Positions 1 through 8,689 of a DNA stretch of 64,000 bases are shown piece after piece. Both the position numbers and the translations under genes were made by a program. The notes beneath the pieces are model-generated. The model ran no database searches. It was given only the letters and a program-made list of their open reading frames with translations, and had not been told where the DNA came from. Numbering within the stretch: position 1 is the stretch's first letter; each line of letters begins with the position of its first letter. Source of the DNA: Thioclava nitratireducens (GTDB lineage Bacteria; Pseudomonadota; Alphaproteobacteria; Rhodobacterales; Rhodobacteraceae); contig NZ_CP019437.1 in assembly GCF_001940525.2 (NCBI RefSeq), forward strand, positions 1,648,501 to 1,712,500, in the 5' to 3' direction.

Positions 1-431
1 AGCCGTCCCGTCTCGGCGCGGTAACGGTCCTTGGCATAGGGTAGGTCCTGCGAGGGTTCGAGCTTGGGTGCATATTTCAGGAAGTGGTGCGCCTGACCGG
101 CCATCGGGCCCAGCCCGCCGACCTGCCAAAACAGCCATTCGTCGACCGCGATCCGGTCGCGCTCGGTCTCGCCATAGAATTGGCCGGTCTTGCGGGCGAG
201 ATATTGCAGGATCGCGCCGCTCTCGAAGATCGAGACGGGTTCGCCATCCGGGCCGTCGCGGTCGATGATCGCGGGCATCCGGTTGTTGGGCGAGATCTTC
301 AGGAACTCCGGCTGGAATTGCTCCCCCTTGCCGATATCGACCAAGTGGGTCTCGTAGGGCAGGCCCATCTCTTCGAGGGCGATGGAAATCTTCCAGCCGT
401 TCGGCGTGGGCCAAAAATAGAGGTCGATCAT
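1..431 (-). CDS. Glutathione S-transferase family protein (3' end outside window)
   Basis: Reading leftward from the ATG at 431, the protein begins MIDLYFWPTPNGWKIS and carries a thioredoxin-fold GST N-domain: a beta1 start, the cis-proline region SPNNRMPAI at about residues 46-54, and the glutathione gamma-Glu-binding pair in VSIFESGAIL at about residues 66-75. The following helical C-domain (VDEWLFWQVGGLGPMAGQAHH) resembles the YfcG/YghU type of bacterial GSTs, which act as glutathione-disulfide oxidoreductases. About 143 residues are visible; the rest of the C-domain lies beyond position 1. The neighbour at 466 is on the same strand 34 bases upstream, so the two may be co-transcribed. Substrate unknown. 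Confidence 0.85.
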   Translation of the reverse strand, partial: MIDLYFWPTPNGWKISIALEEMGLPYETHLVDIGKGEQFQPEFLKISPNNRMPAIIDRDGPDGEPVSIFESGAILQYLARKTGQFYGETERDRIAVDEWLFWQVGGLGPMAGQAHHFLKYAPKLEPSQDLPYAKDRYRAETGR

Positions 432-465
432 GGGGTCTCCGTCGGGTTAGGCGGCAGGGTCCGCT

Positions 466-1383
466 CTACTTTGCCGTGCGCTGGAACGAGGGCAATGCGA
501 AACCCGATGTGCGCGGACGCGCAAACAGCCGCGACCAGCGGGGGTCTTGCGCCTTGGGCAGCGCTTCGGCGAGGAACGGAAGCGGCAGCCGGTCGGGCTG
601 ACGCAGCACTTGACGGTAGAGGTCGAACAGCCCCTCGCGCATGTAGCAGGCGAAATGGCAGACGCGTTTTTCGGGCGGGGCGACGGGATAGCCCAGATCG
701 TCGAGCACCTCGATCACCTCGGGCGCGTCGATCTGCAGATCGAGCCAGTTGCGCATGGGCTGCGACAGGCCATTTCCCAAAGACCGCTCGCGCCCGCAGG
801 CTACACCCCACTCGAAGAGGAAGTCGAAAAGGTCGTTGTCGCGGCTCGTGACGTTGAGCACTTCGCAGGTCCGGCCCGCAGGGCTCGCCATCGCTTCCTC
901 GGCGCGATTTTGAAATTCGGCGGCGGCCAGCAGAACCATCCGAGCTACTTGCCCGGCATGGGCGTGGCGGAGCGCCCGCAGGGCGACCCGCGCGCCCATC
1001 GAATGGCCGATGATCCCCACGGGACGCCCGGTCGCGGCATTCAGTGCGCCGATCAGGCGGGCAAGGCGCTGGGCGGCGATCTCGGCCATGTCGTAAATCC
1101 GGGTCAACCGTCCCGTCGATTGCCAACTGAACGCGATGCCGAGACCCTCGCCGGGATTGGTCCCGTCGAAGCCAAGCGCACGCGGCCAGCTGATCGCGGT
1201 ATGCAGATTGAAGGTCGGCTCCATCGCGAAGATGTGCTCGTAGGGATCGCGGCCCTCGACCCCTGCCGCGTAGCCGTAGCCGTGGATCATCACCACGATC
1301 GGGGCGCCCTCCGGCAGGGCGCGCGCCTGAGCGAGGACATCGGCGGGCAGCTCGGAGCTGGCATGGACCTTGAGAAGCGGCAT
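466..1383 (-). CDS. Alpha/beta hydrolase fold protein
   Basis: A 305-residue protein without a signal peptide. It shows the oxyanion-loop motif VVMIHGYG at about residues 30-37 and a classic nucleophile elbow GHSMGA at about 125-130, so a serine hydrolase (esterase/lipase-like) activity is expected. Substrate cannot be inferred. It precedes the GST gene on the same strand. The start is the ATG at 1383; an overlapping longer reading frame upstream has no coding character. It diverges from metZ, and the 229 bases between them hold the metZ promoter. Confidence 0.8.
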   Translation of the reverse strand: MPLLKVHASSELPADVLAQARALPEGAPIVVMIHGYGYAAGVEGRDPYEHIFAMEPTFNLHTAISWPRALGFDGTNPGEGLGIAFSWQSTGRLTRIYDMAEIAAQRLARLIGALNAATGRPVGIIGHSMGARVALRALRHAHAGQVARMVLLAAAEFQNRAEEAMASPAGRTCEVLNVTSRDNDLFDFLFEWGVACGRERSLGNGLSQPMRNWLDLQIDAPEVIEVLDDLGYPVAPPEKRVCHFACYMREGLFDLYRQVLRQPDRLPLPFLAEALPKAQDPRWSRLFARPRTSGFALPSFQRTAK

Positions 1384-1546
1384 TGGGGCCTCGGGGGAGG
1401 GGCGCAGGCGCGGGTTGATGTTTTAAATCGAACGCGGTTTTTCGCCCGAAAGTTCCCTTGCCTTCGCGTGAGCGCGCGGAGGCGGGGCATGGAACGCGAC
1501 GCGCGCCGGGCCTCCTTTGGTGCGAACGGGACATCGCCGCTATGCG

Positions 1547-1575
1547 TTGACGCTACGCCCCCTGCGCGGTATCGC
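1547..1575 (+). promoter_or_regulatory. Probable sigma-70 promoter of metZ
   Basis: TTGACG at 1547-1552 and TATCGC at 1570-1575 are separated by exactly 17 bases. This lies about 40 bases before the metZ start, and a strong ribosome-binding site (CAGGAGG, 1601-1607) follows. I looked for a SAM-II type riboswitch, common before alphaproteobacterial metZ, and did not find its conserved core. Confidence 0.5.
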
Positions 1576-1612
1576 AGCCCCAAGTCGCGACAGACCGCCG
1601 CAGGAGGCACCG

Positions 1613-2788
1613 ATGACCGAGCGCAAGACCCGCACCAAACTCGTCCATGACGGCATTCGCCGCAGCCAGTATGGCGAGATGGCCGAGGCGATGTTTCTGA
1701 CGCAGGGCTTTGCCTACCCCTCGGCCGAAGCCGCAGAGGCACGGTTCCTCAATGCCTCCGACGACGAGTTCATCTATGCCCGTTACGGCAACCCCACGAC
1801 GCGGATGTTCGAGGACCGGATGGCGTCGATCGAAGGCACCGAGGACGCCTTCGCCTGCGCCTCCGGCATGGCTGCGATCAACGGCGCGCTGACCTGCCTC
1901 GTGAAGGCGGGCGATCACATCGTGGCCGCGCGCCAGATGTTCGGATCCTGCCTGCATGTGCTGAAAGTGCTGCAGGGCTTCGGCGTGGATGTGACGCTGG
2001 TCGACGGGACCGATCTCGACGCCTGGCGCGCCGCGATGCGTCCCGAGACGAAGATCTGTTTCTTCGAGAGCGTCTCGAACCCCGGCCTCGAAGTGATGGA
2101 TGTCGCGGGTATCGTGAAGATCGCTCATGAGGGCGGCGCGACGGTGGTGGTCGACAATGTCTTCGCCTCGCCGATCTTCTCGCGCGCGGTGGAGCTTGGC
2201 GCAGATGTAATCGTCTATTCCGCGACCAAGCACATCGACGGCGGCGGGCGCGTACTTGGCGGTATCGTGCTGGGGTCGAAAGAGTATATTCGTGGCCCGC
2301 TGGAAACTTACGTCAAACACACCGGTGGCGCCATGAGCCCGTTCCACGCATGGGTTCTGCTGAGCGGGTTGCAGACGCTCGATCTGCGGGTGCGCGCGCA
2401 GGCTGCGAACGCCGCTGCGGTGGCGAGCGCCGTGGCCGGCCATGAGAAACTCGCCCGTACAGTCTATCCCGGTCTGATGGACCATCCACAACATGCATTG
2501 GCGATGGAGCAGATGGGCTCGGGCGGAACCATGCTCGCGCTCGACCTGAAGGGCGGCAAGGAGGCGGCGTTCCGCTTCCTCAACGCGCTGCAGATCGTGT
2601 CTATCTCGAACAACCTCGGCGACGCGAAATCCATCGCGACCCATCCGGCGACGACGACCCACAAGAATCTGTCTGAAGAGGAGCGGGCGGCGATCGCGAT
2701 TACCCCCGGTCTGATCCGCGTTTCGATGGGGATCGAGGACGGGGGTGACCTGATCGCCGATATCAAGGAGGCGCTCGACGCCGCCTGA
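1613..2788 (+). CDS. metZ: O-succinylhomoserine sulfhydrylase
   Basis: A 391-residue Cys/Met-metabolism PLP enzyme that makes homocysteine from O-succinylhomoserine and sulfide in methionine synthesis. The PLP-binding lysine lies in SATKHIDGGG (Lys at about residue 206). The substrate loop RYGNPT (about 57-62) and the cofactor-contact region FACASGMAAI (about 80-89) are in their usual places. The ATG at 1613 sits six bases after a CAGGAGG ribosome-binding site; an earlier in-frame start at 1517 would cross the promoter and is rejected. Length and N-terminus fit MetZ better than MetB or MetC, but a closely related acyl-homoserine specificity cannot be excluded. Confidence 0.9.
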   Translation: MTERKTRTKLVHDGIRRSQYGEMAEAMFLTQGFAYPSAEAAEARFLNASDDEFIYARYGNPTTRMFEDRMASIEGTEDAFACASGMAAINGALTCLVKAGDHIVAARQMFGSCLHVLKVLQGFGVDVTLVDGTDLDAWRAAMRPETKICFFESVSNPGLEVMDVAGIVKIAHEGGATVVVDNVFASPIFSRAVELGADVIVYSATKHIDGGGRVLGGIVLGSKEYIRGPLETYVKHTGGAMSPFHAWVLLSGLQTLDLRVRAQAANAAAVASAVAGHEKLARTVYPGLMDHPQHALAMEQMGSGGTMLALDLKGGKEAAFRFLNALQIVSISNNLGDAKSIATHPATTTHKNLSEEERAAIAITPGLIRVSMGIEDGGDLIADIKEALDAA

Positions 2789-2885
2789 TCGGGGTGAACC
2801 GATTTCCGCGAACCGGCGTATTGTCTTGGACATCAGCCCCAAAACCCCCATATCTGGCGGGACCGGGCATACCGGAGGACAGGAT

Positions 2886-3980
2886 ATGAACGTGCAAGGC
2901 AGGATCGAGACCCCCGACGATAACGACGCCCGCGCCGCGCTCGAGGTGCTGCGCGCGTGGGCCGCGAAGGCCGATCCGGTCGAGGTGGCGCAGCTTGACC
3001 CGGCGATCGCGCGGCTCCTGCCGGACCGCGAGCTCTCGAACTACCCCGATCTGAGCCGCGAATATGACGACAGCTTCGAAGCCGACGCGGCTTACAAGGC
3101 GACGCTGCCCGACCTGCAGAACGGTCCGTCCTCGCTGATCGTGGGTGCCCATACCCGGATCGAACATGTCGGTATCTCGAACTTCCGGCTGCCGGTGCGG
3201 TTTCATACCCGCGACAACGGCGATCTGACGTTGGAGGCGTCGGTCACGGGCACGGTGAGCCTCGAGGCGGAGAAGAAGGGCATCAACATGTCCCGCGTGA
3301 TGCGCAGCTTCTACGCCCATGCGGAGAAGACCTTCTCCTTCGAAGTGATGGAATCCGCGCTCGACGACTACATGGACGATCTCGAAAGCTTCGACGCGCG
3401 CCTGATGATGCGCGTCTCCTTCCCGGTAAAGCGGCCGTCGCTGCGTTCGGGGCTGGAGGGCTGGCAGTATTACGACATCGCGCTGGAGCTGATCGAGACG
3501 GCTGGTGTGCGCACCAAGGTTATTCACCTCGATTACGTCTATTCCTCCACGTGCCCTTGCTCGCTGGAGCTGTCAGAGCATGCCCGTGCCAGCCGCGGCC
3601 AGCTGGCCACGCCGCATTCGCAGCGCTCTGTCGCGCGGATTTCGGCGGTGGTCGAGCCCGGCAACGTTCTCTGGTTCGAGGACATGATCGATCTCGCCCG
3701 TGCCGCCGTGCCGACCGAGACGCAGGTGATGGTCAAGCGTGAGGACGAACAGGCTTTCGCCGAATTGAACGCAGCCAACCCGATTTTCGTCGAGGATGCC
3801 GTGCGCGCCTTCGCCGAGCGCCTTCTAGCCGAACCGCGCGTCGGTGACTTCCGCATCGTGGCCAGTCATCAGGAAAGCCTGCACAGCCATGACGCCGTGG
3901 CCATGCTGACCGAGGGCGAGACCTTCGCATCGGCCAGCGTCGATCCGAAGCTCTTCGCCACACTGATCCATCAGGGCTGA
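2886..3980 (+). CDS. folE2: GTP cyclohydrolase FolE2 (type IB)
   Basis: A 364-residue protein of the FolE2 family, which converts GTP to 7,8-dihydroneopterin triphosphate, the first step to folate. The family motif SSTCPCSLEL with metal-ligand candidate Cys223 is present, followed by the His-containing segment ATPHSQRS. Type IB enzymes are known to accept metals other than zinc (Mn or Fe), unlike FolE. The start at 2886 follows CGGAGGACAGG; the upstream in-frame ATG at 2826 has no ribosome-binding site. A manganese transporter and regulator lie 3-4 kb downstream. Confidence 0.9.
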   Translation: MNVQGRIETPDDNDARAALEVLRAWAAKADPVEVAQLDPAIARLLPDRELSNYPDLSREYDDSFEADAAYKATLPDLQNGPSSLIVGAHTRIEHVGISNFRLPVRFHTRDNGDLTLEASVTGTVSLEAEKKGINMSRVMRSFYAHAEKTFSFEVMESALDDYMDDLESFDARLMMRVSFPVKRPSLRSGLEGWQYYDIALELIETAGVRTKVIHLDYVYSSTCPCSLELSEHARASRGQLATPHSQRSVARISAVVEPGNVLWFEDMIDLARAAVPTETQVMVKREDEQAFAELNAANPIFVEDAVRAFAERLLAEPRVGDFRIVASHQESLHSHDAVAMLTEGETFASASVDPKLFATLIHQG

Positions 3981-3989
3981 AGACGGGTA

Positions 3990-4080
3990 GGGACGCTGCC
4001 CCAGGGGGCAGGGCGCATCGCTATTGGTGCAGGGGGGGCTCTGCCCCCGCCCTTCGGGCTCCCGGTGAATATTTTCGCAA
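3990..4080. repeat. Extragenic palindromic repeat, copy 1 (reverse orientation)
   Basis: Between folE2 and uvrD lies a GC-rich block with nested palindromes (CTGCCCC-AG-GGGGCAG; GGGGGCTCTGCCCCC) that ends in CGGTGAATATTTT. Read on the minus strand it is AAAATATTCACCGG followed by a GGGGGCAGAGCCCCC palindrome, the same plan as the blocks at 6637-6745, 21221-21253 and 53697-53784. It may also act as a transcription stop for folE2. Confidence 0.55.
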
Positions 4081-4171
4081 GAGCGACGCCGGGCGCAGGG
4101 GCGCACGTCAGGCGAACAGATGCTGAACATGCCCCTTTCCCTCAGGGGGCCGAACCGCTAGATTGCCTCCC

Positions 4172-6622
4172 ATGAATTGGGCTGATGACGACGATCCATA
4201 TGAAGGGGCTGCGAGCCTGTCGCAACGTGCCATGGCGGGCGCCATGCAAGCGCGCGCGGCGCCGTATCTCGAGAAACTGAACCCCCAACAGCGGCAGGCC
4301 GTCGAGACGCTCGACGGGCCGGTGCTGATGCTGGCAGGCGCGGGCACGGGCAAGACCTCGGCGCTGACCGCACGGATCGCGCATCTGATCCACACCGGCC
4401 GGGCGCGCCCGAACGAGGTCTTGGCGGTGACCTTCACCAACAAGGCCGCGCGCGAGATGAAAGAGCGTGTCGGGCGCCACCTGGGCGGTGCGATCGAGGG
4501 GATGCCGTGGCTCGGCACCTTTCACTCGGTCTGCGTGAAGCTGTTGCGCCGCCATGCCGAGCTGGTGGGGCTGAAGTCGAATTTCACCATTCTCGACACC
4601 GACGACCAGATCCGGCTGCTTAAGCAGCTGATCGTCGCCGCGAATATGGACGAGAAACGCTGGCCGGCACGGCAACTGGCGGGGCTGATCGACGGCTGGA
4701 AGAACAAGGCGCTTACGCCCGAGAAGGTCTCGGGCCGCGAGACCGCGGCCTTCGACAATCGCGGATCCGAGCTTTACGCCGCCTACCAGGCACGGTTGAA
4801 GACGCTCAACGCGGTCGATTTCGGCGATCTGCTGCTGCACATGGTCACAATCTTCCAGACCCAGCCAGACGTATTGGCGCAATATCAACGCTGGTTCCGT
4901 TACATCCTCGTGGACGAGTATCAGGACACCAACGTCGCGCAATACCTGTGGCTGCGGCTTCTGGCGCAAGGGCACAAGAACATCTGCTGCGTGGGCGATG
5001 ACGACCAGTCGATCTATGGCTGGCGCGGCGCCGAGGTCGGCAACATCCTGAAGTTCGAGAAGGATTTCCCGGGCGCGGCGGTGATCCGGCTGGAGCAGAA
5101 TTACCGCTCGACCGAACATATCCTCTCCGCCGCGTCCGGGCTGATCACGGCCAATGAGGGCCGTCTGGGCAAGGAGCTCTGGACCGAAGCCGAGGGCGGC
5201 GAAAAGGTGCGCCTGATCGGTCATTGGGACGGCGAGGAAGAGGCGCGCTGGATCGGCGAGGAGGTCGAGGCGATTCAGCGCGGCACCCGTGGCAATCCGC
5301 CGATCAGTCTGAATTCGCAGGCGATTCTCGTGCGCGCCTCGCATCAGATGCGGGCCTTCGAGGACCGCTTCCTGACCATCGGTTTGCCCTATCGCGTCAT
5401 CGGCGGCCCGCGCTTCTACGAGCGGCTCGAAATTCGCGACGCGATGGCCTATTTCCGCCTCGTGACCTCGCCCGATGATGATCTGGCTTTCGAGCGGATC
5501 ATCAACACGCCCAAGCGCGGCCTTGGCGACAAGGCGCAGCAGCGCATTCAGGTGGCTGCGCGCGAGAACGGACTGAGCCTGCTGGACGGCGCGCGGATGC
5601 TGGTGGCCGAGGGTGCGCTTTCGGGCAAGGCGGCCGGGCAGCTGCGGCTCTTCGTCGAGAATGTCGCGCGCTGGCACGAGGAGGTCGTGCAGGCCTCGCC
5701 TGCGACCGCCGTGACACGGGCCGAGGATGACGAGCTGCTGATCGAGCCCGCCGAGGATGGTGTGGCGCCCGCAAATGACCTCAGCCATGTGCGTCTGGCC
5801 GAACGGATCCTCGAGGAATCCGGCTATGTCGAGATGTGGCAGAACGACAAGACGCCGGAAGCACCGGGGCGGCTCGAGAACCTCAAGGAACTCGTCAAGG
5901 CGTTGGAGCAGTTCGACAATCTGCAGGGCTTCCTCGAACACGTCGCGCTGATCATGGACAATGACAAGGCCGAGACCGAGGAGAAAGTCTCGATCATGAC
6001 ACTGCATGCGGCCAAAGGTCTGGAATTCCCCGTGGTCTTTCTGCCGGGCTGGGAGGACGGGCTGTTCCCGTCGCAGCGCTCGATGGACGAGAGCGGATTG
6101 AAGGGCCTCGAGGAAGAGCGCCGTTTGGCCTATGTCGGCATCACCCGCGCCGAGGAGCTGTGCACGATTTCCTTCGCTGGAAACCGGCGGGTCTACGGCC
6201 AATGGCAAAGCCAGATGCCCTCGCGCTTCATCGACGAACTACCGCCCGCCCATATCGACGTGCTGACCCCTCCGGGTCTCTATGGCGGCGGCATGAACGG
6301 GGGCGGCTTTGGTGGCTCCAGCGCGATGGAAGACCGCGTCTCGCGCGCCGATGTCTACAACTCGCCCGGCTGGCGGCGGCTGCAAAATGCGCAATCGCGC
6401 GGGGTCAGCCAGCCGCGCGAGGCCCGCCACATGGTGATCGACGCCAAGGGCGAGAGCGATTACGAGATCGGCGACCGGGTCTTCCACAAGAAATTCGGCT
6501 ATGGCGAGGTAATGGGCTCGGAAGGCGACAAGCTCGTCGTCGAATTCGACAAGGCGGGCGAGAAACGTCTGCTGTCGAGCTTTGTCGTGCCCGCCGCAGA
6601 TGCCGACGACGTGCCGTTTTAA
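4172..6622 (+). CDS. uvrD: ATP-dependent DNA helicase, UvrD/PcrA type
   Basis: About 816 residues with the full superfamily-1A set in order: Walker A AGAGTGKTSALT near residue 57, Walker B VDEYQDTN, motif III VGDDDQSIYGWRGA, motif IV LEQNYRST, motif V TLHAAKGLEFPVVF, motif VI RRLAYVGITRA. The C-terminus ends in a small Tudor-like segment (GDRVFHKKFGYGEV) as in PcrA, where it contacts RNA polymerase. Role: 3'-5' unwinding in nucleotide-excision and mismatch repair. I prefer the ATG at 4172; a TTG nine bases earlier in frame is possible. No convincing ribosome-binding site precedes either start. Confidence 0.93.
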   Translation: MNWADDDDPYEGAASLSQRAMAGAMQARAAPYLEKLNPQQRQAVETLDGPVLMLAGAGTGKTSALTARIAHLIHTGRARPNEVLAVTFTNKAAREMKERVGRHLGGAIEGMPWLGTFHSVCVKLLRRHAELVGLKSNFTILDTDDQIRLLKQLIVAANMDEKRWPARQLAGLIDGWKNKALTPEKVSGRETAAFDNRGSELYAAYQARLKTLNAVDFGDLLLHMVTIFQTQPDVLAQYQRWFRYILVDEYQDTNVAQYLWLRLLAQGHKNICCVGDDDQSIYGWRGAEVGNILKFEKDFPGAAVIRLEQNYRSTEHILSAASGLITANEGRLGKELWTEAEGGEKVRLIGHWDGEEEARWIGEEVEAIQRGTRGNPPISLNSQAILVRASHQMRAFEDRFLTIGLPYRVIGGPRFYERLEIRDAMAYFRLVTSPDDDLAFERIINTPKRGLGDKAQQRIQVAARENGLSLLDGARMLVAEGALSGKAAGQLRLFVENVARWHEEVVQASPATAVTRAEDDELLIEPAEDGVAPANDLSHVRLAERILEESGYVEMWQNDKTPEAPGRLENLKELVKALEQFDNLQGFLEHVALIMDNDKAETEEKVSIMTLHAAKGLEFPVVFLPGWEDGLFPSQRSMDESGLKGLEEERRLAYVGITRAEELCTISFAGNRRVYGQWQSQMPSRFIDELPPAHIDVLTPPGLYGGGMNGGGFGGSSAMEDRVSRADVYNSPGWRRLQNAQSRGVSQPREARHMVIDAKGESDYEIGDRVFHKKFGYGEVMGSEGDKLVVEFDKAGEKRLLSSFVVPAADADDVPF

Positions 6623-6636
6623 CTCTTCGCCGTGGC

Positions 6637-6745
6637 TAAAATATCCCCGGCGGTGAGGCGGGATCAGCGGCCTTCCAGTGGAAGGGCGCCCGGCGAACGC
6701 CCGAAGCGCAAGCGGAGGGCAGAGAAGAGCGGGGGGCAGCGCCCC
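6637..6745. repeat. Extragenic palindromic repeat, copy 2
   Basis: Between the convergent uvrD and mntH genes the sequence opens with TAAAATATCCCCGGCGG (6637-6653) and closes with the palindrome GGGGGGCAGCGCCCC (6731-6745), with other short palindromes between. The same start and end motifs occur in three other intergenic blocks of the window. No reading frame here looks coding. Confidence 0.55.
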
Positions 6746-6759
6746 TCGCTCCGTCTGGT

Positions 6760-8061
6760 TTAGCTCACCAGCCCCGGCACAGGCAGCCCGGCCGATTGCC
6801 AGAGCAGCACGAAGTTCAGCCCCAGTACCATGAGCGCACCCAGCACGGCGAGCCAGAGAAGCGGCCCGCGCAGGGCGAACTTGCCCATGAGGTCGCTCCG
6901 CCGCGCGAAGATCAGGAGTGCCACCATGGGTACGGGCAGGGCGATCGACAGGACGACCTGGCTCATCACCAGCGCATCGGTCGTGTTCACCCCGAGCCAT
7001 ACCACGACGAAGGCAGGCGCCATCGTGATGACCCGGCGCAGCCAGACCGGGATGCGCCGGCGGATGAAGCCCTGCATGATCATCTGCCCCGCCATCGTAC
7101 CGACGACCGACGAGGATACTCCCGAGGCGATCAGCGAGGTCAGGAAGGCGGCGGCGGCGAAACCGCCCAAGAGCGGCGTCAGCGTATGATAGGCGCTCTC
7201 GATCTCGGCCACTTCGGAATGGCCGCTATGGAAGGCCGAGGCCGCCATGATCACCATCGCCATGTTGACCATCCCCGCAATCGCGAGCGCGATGATCACC
7301 TCAAGGTTGGAGAATTTCACTAGCCGTGCCTTCTGCACCGGGTCGGGGGTCAGCGCGCGGTTCTGCGTCAGACCGGAATGCAGGAAGATCGCATGCGGCA
7401 TAACGGTCGCGCCGATGATGCCCACCGCGATCGTGAGCGCTTTGGCGTCGGGCATCGCGGGTGTGATCAACCCTTGCACGGCCCCGGACCAGTCGACCGG
7501 CGCTACGAACATCTCCGCGAGGTAGCACGCCCCGATCAGCGCCACGAGCGCGCCGATCACGATCTCCATCGGGCGGAAGCCGCCGCGCTCGAACAGCAAG
7601 ATCGCATAGGTGACGACGGCGGTGACGCCCATTCCCCAGATCAGCGGCCAGCCGAACAGGAGCGAAAGCCCCAAGGCGCCGCCCAGAAACTCTGCCAGAT
7701 CGGTGGCCATCGCCGCAATCTCCGAGACGATCCACATCGCGATCGTCACGGGTTTCGAGAAATTCTCGCGCGACAGTTCCGCGAGGTTCTTGCCGGTCAC
7801 GATGCCGACGCGCGCCGAGATCGCCTGAAACAGCATCGCGATCAGGTTCGCGCCGAGAACGACCCACAAAAGCGCATAGCCGTAGCCCGCGCCCGCTTGG
7901 ATGTTCGTCGCGTAGTTGCCCGGGTCCATATAGGCGACCGAGGCGATCACCGCCGGCCCGAAGAACAACAGAAACCCGCCGCGCCGGTTGCCCGACAGCA
8001 CCGCTTCCATGGCCGTGCGGGTGCGGCTGGTCATGTTTTCCTTGCGGATAAGTTCGGTCAT
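6760..8061 (-). CDS. mntH: Nramp-family manganese (divalent metal) transporter
   Basis: A 433-residue, 11-helix inner-membrane protein that imports Mn2+ (and possibly Fe2+) with protons. Both metal-site motifs of the family are visible: MDPGNYATNIQAG in helix 1 (the Asp and Asn ligands) and the MPHAIFLHS segment in helix 6 (the Met ligand and the conserved His). The ATG at 8061 is preceded on the minus strand by GAGGAGCCCC, a good ribosome-binding site. It is divergent from mntR, and a palindrome overlaps its predicted promoter. Confidence 0.92.
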   Translation of the reverse strand: MTELIRKENMTSRTRTAMEAVLSGNRRGGFLLFFGPAVIASVAYMDPGNYATNIQAGAGYGYALLWVVLGANLIAMLFQAISARVGIVTGKNLAELSRENFSKPVTIAMWIVSEIAAMATDLAEFLGGALGLSLLFGWPLIWGMGVTAVVTYAILLFERGGFRPMEIVIGALVALIGACYLAEMFVAPVDWSGAVQGLITPAMPDAKALTIAVGIIGATVMPHAIFLHSGLTQNRALTPDPVQKARLVKFSNLEVIIALAIAGMVNMAMVIMAASAFHSGHSEVAEIESAYHTLTPLLGGFAAAAFLTSLIASGVSSSVVGTMAGQMIMQGFIRRRIPVWLRRVITMAPAFVVVWLGVNTTDALVMSQVVLSIALPVPMVALLIFARRSDLMGKFALRGPLLWLAVLGALMVLGLNFVLLWQSAGLPVPGLVS

Positions 8062-8090
8062 GGGGCTCCTCGTGGATACGTCTTCGGCGA

Positions 8091-8118
8091 AATGTAGCCT
8101 TGGCTACAAGATTCGCAA
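8091..8118 (-). promoter_or_regulatory. mntH promoter with overlapping palindrome (probable MntR operator)
   Basis: On the minus strand, TTGCGA (8118-8113) and TACATT (8096-8091) are 16 bases apart and make a credible promoter. Between them, overlapping the -10 element, lies a perfect inverted repeat TGTAGCC-TT-GGCTACA at 8093-8108. A repressor bound there would block RNA polymerase. Given the divergent DtxR-type regulator mntR 155 bases away, manganese-dependent repression of mntH by MntR is the simplest reading; this is inference from position and symmetry. A loose half-site (GGCTAA) lies at 8121. Confidence 0.6.
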
Positions 8119-8263
8119 GTGGCTAATTTTCGTTGACAGCTCGACGCGCCTCGCGCGAAGCTTTGCTTGGCATATCGGGCGCGACAGGTTATCCGGTCCG
8201 CTCTGGAAATGGCGCCCGACTGGCCCCGACAGGCACTGAGACCGAGACCGTCAAGGCAGGCGA

Positions 8264-8689
8264 ATGACTGACACCGATCCCTCCCAGATCAAGGGGTTCA
8301 ACCGGGCCCGAGAGCGTGCGGCGCGCGCGCTGCTGGAAGACTATGTCGAGATGATCGCCGATCTGACGGCGGAATTCGGCGAGGCCCGTATCACCGAGAT
8401 CGCCGCACGACTCGGGGTGGCCCATCCGACCGCGACCAAGGCGGTCGCGCGACTCAAGCGCGAAGGGCTCGCAGTGTCGCGGCCCTATCGCGGGGTGTTC
8501 CTGACGGAGACGGGGGAGGCGCTGGCCGCCCAGGTGCGCGAACGCCATCGCACCGTTGTGGCCCTGTTGCGCGCGGTGGGCGTGCCGGAAGAGGTCGCGG
8601 AGCTCGATGCCGAAGGGATCGAGCATCATGTCTCGTCCCGCACGCTGGAGGCGTTCGAGGCTTTCCTCGCTTCAAAGGCTGGCAAATAG
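8264..8689 (+). CDS. mntR: Manganese-responsive DtxR-family regulator
   Basis: 141 residues: a winged helix-turn-helix (recognition segment VAHPTATKAVARLKREG at about residues 52-68) followed by a wing (PYRGVFLTETG) and a short helical dimer and metal-binding domain with conserved Glu and His residues (AEGIEHHVSSRTLE). There is no SH3-like third domain, which fits the short MntR subtype rather than DtxR/IdeR. Divergent pairing with mntH supports control of manganese uptake. The last 18 bases overlap, tail to tail, the end of rlmJ on the other strand. Confidence 0.88.
   Translation: MTDTDPSQIKGFNRARERAARALLEDYVEMIADLTAEFGEARITEIAARLGVAHPTATKAVARLKREGLAVSRPYRGVFLTETGEALAAQVRERHRTVVALLRAVGVPEEVAELDAEGIEHHVSSRTLEAFEAFLASKAGK

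Noticed and set aside
1384..1612. SAM-II or SAM/SAH riboswitch before metZ
   Set aside because: The conserved core sequences and pseudoknot arms are not present; an ordinary promoter explains the region.
4142..6208. 688-codon minus-strand frame across uvrD
   Set aside because: It is antisense to a gene with all helicase motifs; long antisense frames are expected in such GC-rich coding DNA and no family is seen.
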